Source: Flavobacterium silvisoli
GTDB taxonomy: Bacteria > Bacteroidota > Bacteroidia > Flavobacteriales > Flavobacteriaceae
Assembly (NCBI RefSeq): GCF_004329815.1
Contig: NZ_SJPE01000012.1
Coordinates: forward strand, 1-64,000
Length of the DNA stretch: 64,000 nucleotides
Direction: 5' to 3'
Part shown: positions 60,577-64,000 of the stretch, piece after piece
How positions within the stretch are numbered: the first letter of the stretch is position 1
How the letters are laid out: the number at the start of each line of letters is the position of its first letter
Translations under genes and position numbers: made by a program
Notes under the pieces: model-generated
What the model saw: the letters and a program-made list of their open reading frames with translations, nothing else
Databases searched by the model: none
What the model was told of the DNA's origin: nothing

Positions 60577-63279
60577 ATGGTAGAAACACAATTTACTTTT
60601 ACCGGCTCATCGCTGAACAATATTTTCCCCTTTTACATGCTTATTGATGAAAATCTAATCATTAAAAGTTTTGGAAACAGTATTGCTAAGATTATGCCCG
60701 AGCTGAAAGCAGATAAATTGTTTACCGGATACTTCACGGTAGTTCGGCCGTTCAAAGAAAACGTAACTGCCGAAAATTTCAAATCGCTCCTAAATCAGTT
60801 GGTAGTTATAACCTCTAAAGGATTTAACGTCACAACCCTCAGAGGTCAGTTTGAACAACAGAAAAACGGATACCTTTTTATTGGTTCTCCGTGGTTGATG
60901 TCTTTGGAAGAAGTAGAACACAAAAAACTGAAACCTACCGATTTTGCTCACCACGATTCACTGTTGGATATTCTTCACGTTTTAAGTAATCAAGAAAAAA
61001 ACAACAATGAACTGAAGAACCTGGTTGATACCATAGACAAACAGCGCAAACAGCTTAAGATTGACAAAGAAGAATTAAACAAAATCTCGTTAATTGCCAG
61101 TGCCAATAAGAATGGTGTGGTTTTTACTTATCCTCAGGGTGATATTTTTTGGTGCAATGAAGCTTTTGAACATATAACCGGATTTTCTAAAGAAGAAATC
61201 ATCGGGAAATCGTTAATTGAAGTTGGGCGCGGAAAATTATCCAATAAAAAGGAAATTTACAGGATGATTGACGCTTTTTACAAAGGAGAAGCCTTTGATG
61301 TTGAATACATACACACTAAAAAGCGCAAAGGAACCTTTCGCTCTAAAATAACCGGACAACCTATTTTAGACTCTCGCGGATCAGTCATTCAATATTTTGC
61401 CATTATTGAAGACGTTACTGTTGAAAAAGAACGGGAAGAACAATTAATATTGCTTTCTTCTATAGCTGAAAAAAACAGTAACCCGGTACTCATTTCAGAC
61501 AAAGACGGGAAAATTGAATGGGTCAATTCAAGTTTTCTCGAATTGACAGAATACACTTTGGAGGAAGTGCTAAAGCAAAGACCGGATACTTTATTGCACG
61601 GTCCTGAAACTGACCCTAAAACCATTAATTATTTAAATGAACAAATTAAAAACGGACTTCCTTTTTATTGTGAAATTATAAATTACACCAAATCAAAACA
61701 AAAGTATTGGGTACGCATTCAGGGGCAAGCATTACACGATGAACATGGTAAAATTAAAAAATACTTTACCATACAAGAAGACATTTCCTTTGAAAAAGAA
61801 TTCAGTCAACAACTTATTGAATCTGAAAACCGATTGAATTCATTGATTGCCAATTTGCAATCGGGGATTTTATTTGAAAGCGCTCACAACAAAATTTTAT
61901 TGGTCAACACCAAGTTTTGTTCTTTATTTGAAATAGATGCTGACCCTGAAGTAATGAAAGGTTTGGACTGTGAATTACTTGCCGTTGGTGTTAAAGAATA
62001 TTTCAAAAACCCTAATCATTTTTTACAAAGAATTGAAGAAACTCTGAGACAAAAAGAAATTATCATAGCCGAAATTGTAGAACTGGCCGACGGTCGAATA
62101 TTAGAACGAACTTTTATTCCAATATTTAAAGGAGAACAATTAGACGGATACCTATGGAGTTATGAAGACGTAACCATTAAGAAAAAATATCGCGAAAGTC
62201 TGGAGGCTGAAAGAGAAAAATACAGCAACATTATTGCCAATATGAATATGGGGTTATTGGAAGTTGGTAATGATGATACTATTAAACTGGCCAATCAGTC
62301 TTTTGCCGAGATGTGCGGATATACTATTGAAGAATTGTTGGGTCAAAAAGCTTCTGACTTATTTTTAAATAAACACAGTATCCCTATTTTTGAAGAAAAA
62401 ATCAGCGAACGTTCTGCCGGACTCTCCAACTCCTACGAATTACCCGTCAACATTAAATCGGGAGAACGCAAATATTGGCTCATCAGTGGGGCTCCTAATT
62501 ACAATGTAAATGGAGAGATTATAGGGTCAATCGGTATTCATTTAGACATAACCGAACAAAAGAAACTCGAGCGCCAAAAAGAGCAGTTACTCAAAAAACT
62601 GGAAAACCAAAACGAACGTCTCAATGAATACGCCCATATGGTATCGCATGATTTAAAGTCACCTTTGAGAAGCATTCACTCCCTGATAACATGGATTAAA
62701 GAAGACAATGAAAAACTTTTCAATAAGGAAACACAACGTTATTTCGAATTGATTGAAGATAAGGTTGAAAAAATGGATAACCTGATTCAGGGAATTTTGA
62801 TGTATTCAAAAGTTGATTCGAGCAAAGAGTCCACAGAAAAAATCGACTTAAATGAAATTATTCAAAACTGTATCACTATCATACACATTCCTGAAAATGT
62901 CAGCGTTACAATCAAGAAAAAACTGCCTACCATACAAATTGACCGTTTCAGAATGCAACAATTGTTTCAGAACTTAATCAGCAATGCTGTTAATTTTATT
63001 GATAAAGATCTAGGTTTTGTTGACATTGATTTCGTTGAAAATGCAAACGATTATGTTTTTTCTATAAAAGACAACGGACAAGGAATAGATACAAAATACC
63101 AGAATAAAATATTTGATTTGTTCCAGTCATTTTCGGGTGAAGAAAAAGCTACCGGAATCGGACTTTCTATTGTGAAACGCATCGTTTCAATATACAACGG
63201 CGATATATGGATTGAAAGCACTTTGGGGTTAGGAACCACTTTTTTTATTAAATTACCAAAAAATCATGGAAGAGCCTAA
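60577..63279 (+). CDS. Soluble histidine kinase with HNOBA-like N-terminus and multiple PAS domains
   Basis: A 900-residue kinase without transmembrane segments. Residues about 8-140 (IFPFYMLIDENLIIKSFGNS, FTGYFTVVRPF, LRGQFEQQKNGYLFIGSPWL, SLEEVEHKKLKPTDFAHHD) resemble HNOBA (PF07701), the partner domain of H-NOX haem-NO sensors. A coiled coil (about 145-170), four PAS domains (about 175-660), HisKA (YAHMVSHDLKSPLRSI) and HATPase_c (DNGQGI, TGIGLSIVKR) follow. It fits NO sensing if an H-NOX protein is present in the cell; none is encoded in this window. It overlaps the HPt-like gene by 14 nt. Confidence 0.85.
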   Translation: MVETQFTFTGSSLNNIFPFYMLIDENLIIKSFGNSIAKIMPELKADKLFTGYFTVVRPFKENVTAENFKSLLNQLVVITSKGFNVTTLRGQFEQQKNGYLFIGSPWLMSLEEVEHKKLKPTDFAHHDSLLDILHVLSNQEKNNNELKNLVDTIDKQRKQLKIDKEELNKISLIASANKNGVVFTYPQGDIFWCNEAFEHITGFSKEEIIGKSLIEVGRGKLSNKKEIYRMIDAFYKGEAFDVEYIHTKKRKGTFRSKITGQPILDSRGSVIQYFAIIEDVTVEKEREEQLILLSSIAEKNSNPVLISDKDGKIEWVNSSFLELTEYTLEEVLKQRPDTLLHGPETDPKTINYLNEQIKNGLPFYCEIINYTKSKQKYWVRIQGQALHDEHGKIKKYFTIQEDISFEKEFSQQLIESENRLNSLIANLQSGILFESAHNKILLVNTKFCSLFEIDADPEVMKGLDCELLAVGVKEYFKNPNHFLQRIEETLRQKEIIIAEIVELADGRILERTFIPIFKGEQLDGYLWSYEDVTIKKKYRESLEAEREKYSNIIANMNMGLLEVGNDDTIKLANQSFAEMCGYTIEELLGQKASDLFLNKHSIPIFEEKISERSAGLSNSYELPVNIKSGERKYWLISGAPNYNVNGEIIGSIGIHLDITEQKKLERQKEQLLKKLENQNERLNEYAHMVSHDLKSPLRSIHSLITWIKEDNEKLFNKETQRYFELIEDKVEKMDNLIQGILMYSKVDSSKESTEKIDLNEIIQNCITIIHIPENVSVTIKKKLPTIQIDRFRMQQLFQNLISNAVNFIDKDLGFVDIDFVENANDYVFSIKDNGQGIDTKYQNKIFDLFQSFSGEEKATGIGLSIVKRIVSIYNGDIWIESTLGLGTTFFIKLPKNHGRA

Positions 63280-63583
63280 CATAGAATATATTTTAAAATT
63301 GTCTCGAAATGAAGAGGCGATAAAACAACGGTTTATCAACATCTTAAAATTCGAACTACCTATAGAAATTGATGCCTATTATATGAGCCTTCGCCTCAAT
63401 AAATGGCCACAAACGATGACTTGTATTCACAAATTGAAAAACAAAATAGCCATACTAGGACTTGAAAACAGCTATCATTTAGCCGATGAGTATGAAAAAT
63501 CTAATCCAAATAGTAGGAAAGATTTGCAGATTGAATTTGAAAAAACACTAACTTTAATGCAGCATTTTGTTAACTGCCTTTAA
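63266..63583 (+). CDS. HPt-like histidine phosphotransfer protein
   Basis: A 105-residue helical protein whose CIHKLKNKIAILGLENS matches the HPt core (usual form: H-K-L-K-G-S-A...GA), with the phosphotransfer His near residue 53. It overlaps the end of the HNOBA-like kinase gene by 14 nt and precedes a LytTR-type receiver by 10 bp. This suggests a phosphorelay from kinase to receiver to HPt to LytTR regulator. Confidence 0.75.
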   Translation: MEEPNIEYILKLSRNEEAIKQRFINILKFELPIEIDAYYMSLRLNKWPQTMTCIHKLKNKIAILGLENSYHLADEYEKSNPNSRKDLQIEFEKTLTLMQHFVNCL

Positions 63584-63592
63584 ATAAAGCCT

Positions 63593-64000
63593 ATGAATTG
63601 TATTATAATTGATGATGAAATGTTAGCCAGAGCGGTAATAGCACAAATGATTTCGCTACACACCGAACTGAACGTGGTAGAAGAATTTTCTAATGCCATA
63701 GAAGCCATTAAATACCTTAATAAAAATGAGGTAGATGTCGTCTTTCTTGATATTCACATGCCTGACTTTAATGGCTTTGATTTTATCAATACAATCAAGA
63801 ACCCTCCGAAAGTAGTACTAATAACTTCGGACAAAAATTTTGCTATTAATGCTTTTGAATACGATTGTATCGTTGATTATTTGGTCAAACCAATTACAGA
63901 AGAACGCTTTGAAAAAGCCATGCAAAAGTTGAATTGGAGGGTTGATACTTCTAAAAAAGACGATACAAGTTTAAATGATAACATGCCGGTTGAAAAAACC
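63593..64000 (+). CDS. LytTR-family response regulator, N-terminal part
   Basis: A receiver domain (136 residues to the window end): IIDDEMLARAVI, VVFLDIHMPDFNG (phospho-Asp near 54), ITSDKNF and YLVKPITEE (Lys). It resembles LytTR regulators of Bacteroidetes, with a linker starting near residue 120; the DNA-binding domain lies beyond the window. It is last in the visible relay operon. Confidence 0.8.
   Translation, partial: MNCIIIDDEMLARAVIAQMISLHTELNVVEEFSNAIEAIKYLNKNEVDVVFLDIHMPDFNGFDFINTIKNPPKVVLITSDKNFAINAFEYDCIVDYLVKPITEERFEKAMQKLNWRVDTSKKDDTSLNDNMPVEKT

Overview
The window looks like chromosome of a Flavobacterium-type Bacteroidetes. Signs are the AT-rich sequence, -7 promoter elements of the form TAnnTTTG before many genes, proteins with type IX secretion (T9SS) sorting domains, a SusC/OprC-type TonB receptor and many flavobacterial families. 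No rRNA, tRNA, CRISPR array, phage or intact insertion sequence was seen. All assignments come from reading the sequence; no search was run.

Layout. 1-23 kb is mostly housekeeping: a cut CAP-domain protein, a degenerate exonuclease paired with a cNMP/CBS/DUF294 protein, a helicase, a YbdG-type MscS channel, a frameshifted thioesterase behind a Nudix gene, an OmpA-family protein, an OmpR-type two-component pair, an LTA-synthase-like sulfatase, a secreted phospholipase D-like protein, fabG, and an ECF sigma operon ending in a MauG-type peroxidase. 23.1-24.3 kb is a cluster of modular hairpin repeats around a small GIY-YIG nuclease gene. 24.4-34 kb holds T9SS cargo, a Crp-family regulator, DinB, GNAT, an SDR followed by a LytS/LytTR-like pair, and a DUF1203 gene broken at an A8 run.

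34-55.6 kb is a denitrification and anaerobic island: a copper-uptake set (OprC/NosA-like receptor, Met/His-rich lipoprotein, small Cys protein), a Crp/Fnr regulator, a fasciclin lipoprotein, NorC/NorB-like NO reductase, ric with class III ribonucleotide reductase (large subunit, separate glycyl-radical ORF, nrdG), nadAB, and a clade II-type nos cluster (cytochrome c, nosZ, membrane protein, nosL, nosD, nosF, nosY, truncated haemoglobin, CopD-like). Five palindromic sites of the form TATGAY-N4-RTCATA (some imperfect) lie with their centre 36.5-37.5 bp from the end of a -7-like element, serving seven promoters. This suggests that one Crp/Fnr protein, probably the one encoded at 37.7 kb, controls the whole set including its own gene.

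55.7-64 kb is a run of soluble PAS histidine kinases, single receivers, an HPt-like protein and a LytTR-type receiver cut by the window end. One kinase starts with a region resembling HNOBA, the partner domain of NO-sensing H-NOX proteins, which fits its position beside NO and N2O reduction genes.

Most notable points: the Crp/Fnr regulon geometry, the split class III ribonucleotide reductase with a 54-residue glycyl-radical protein, and the modular hairpin repeat family around the GIY-YIG gene.
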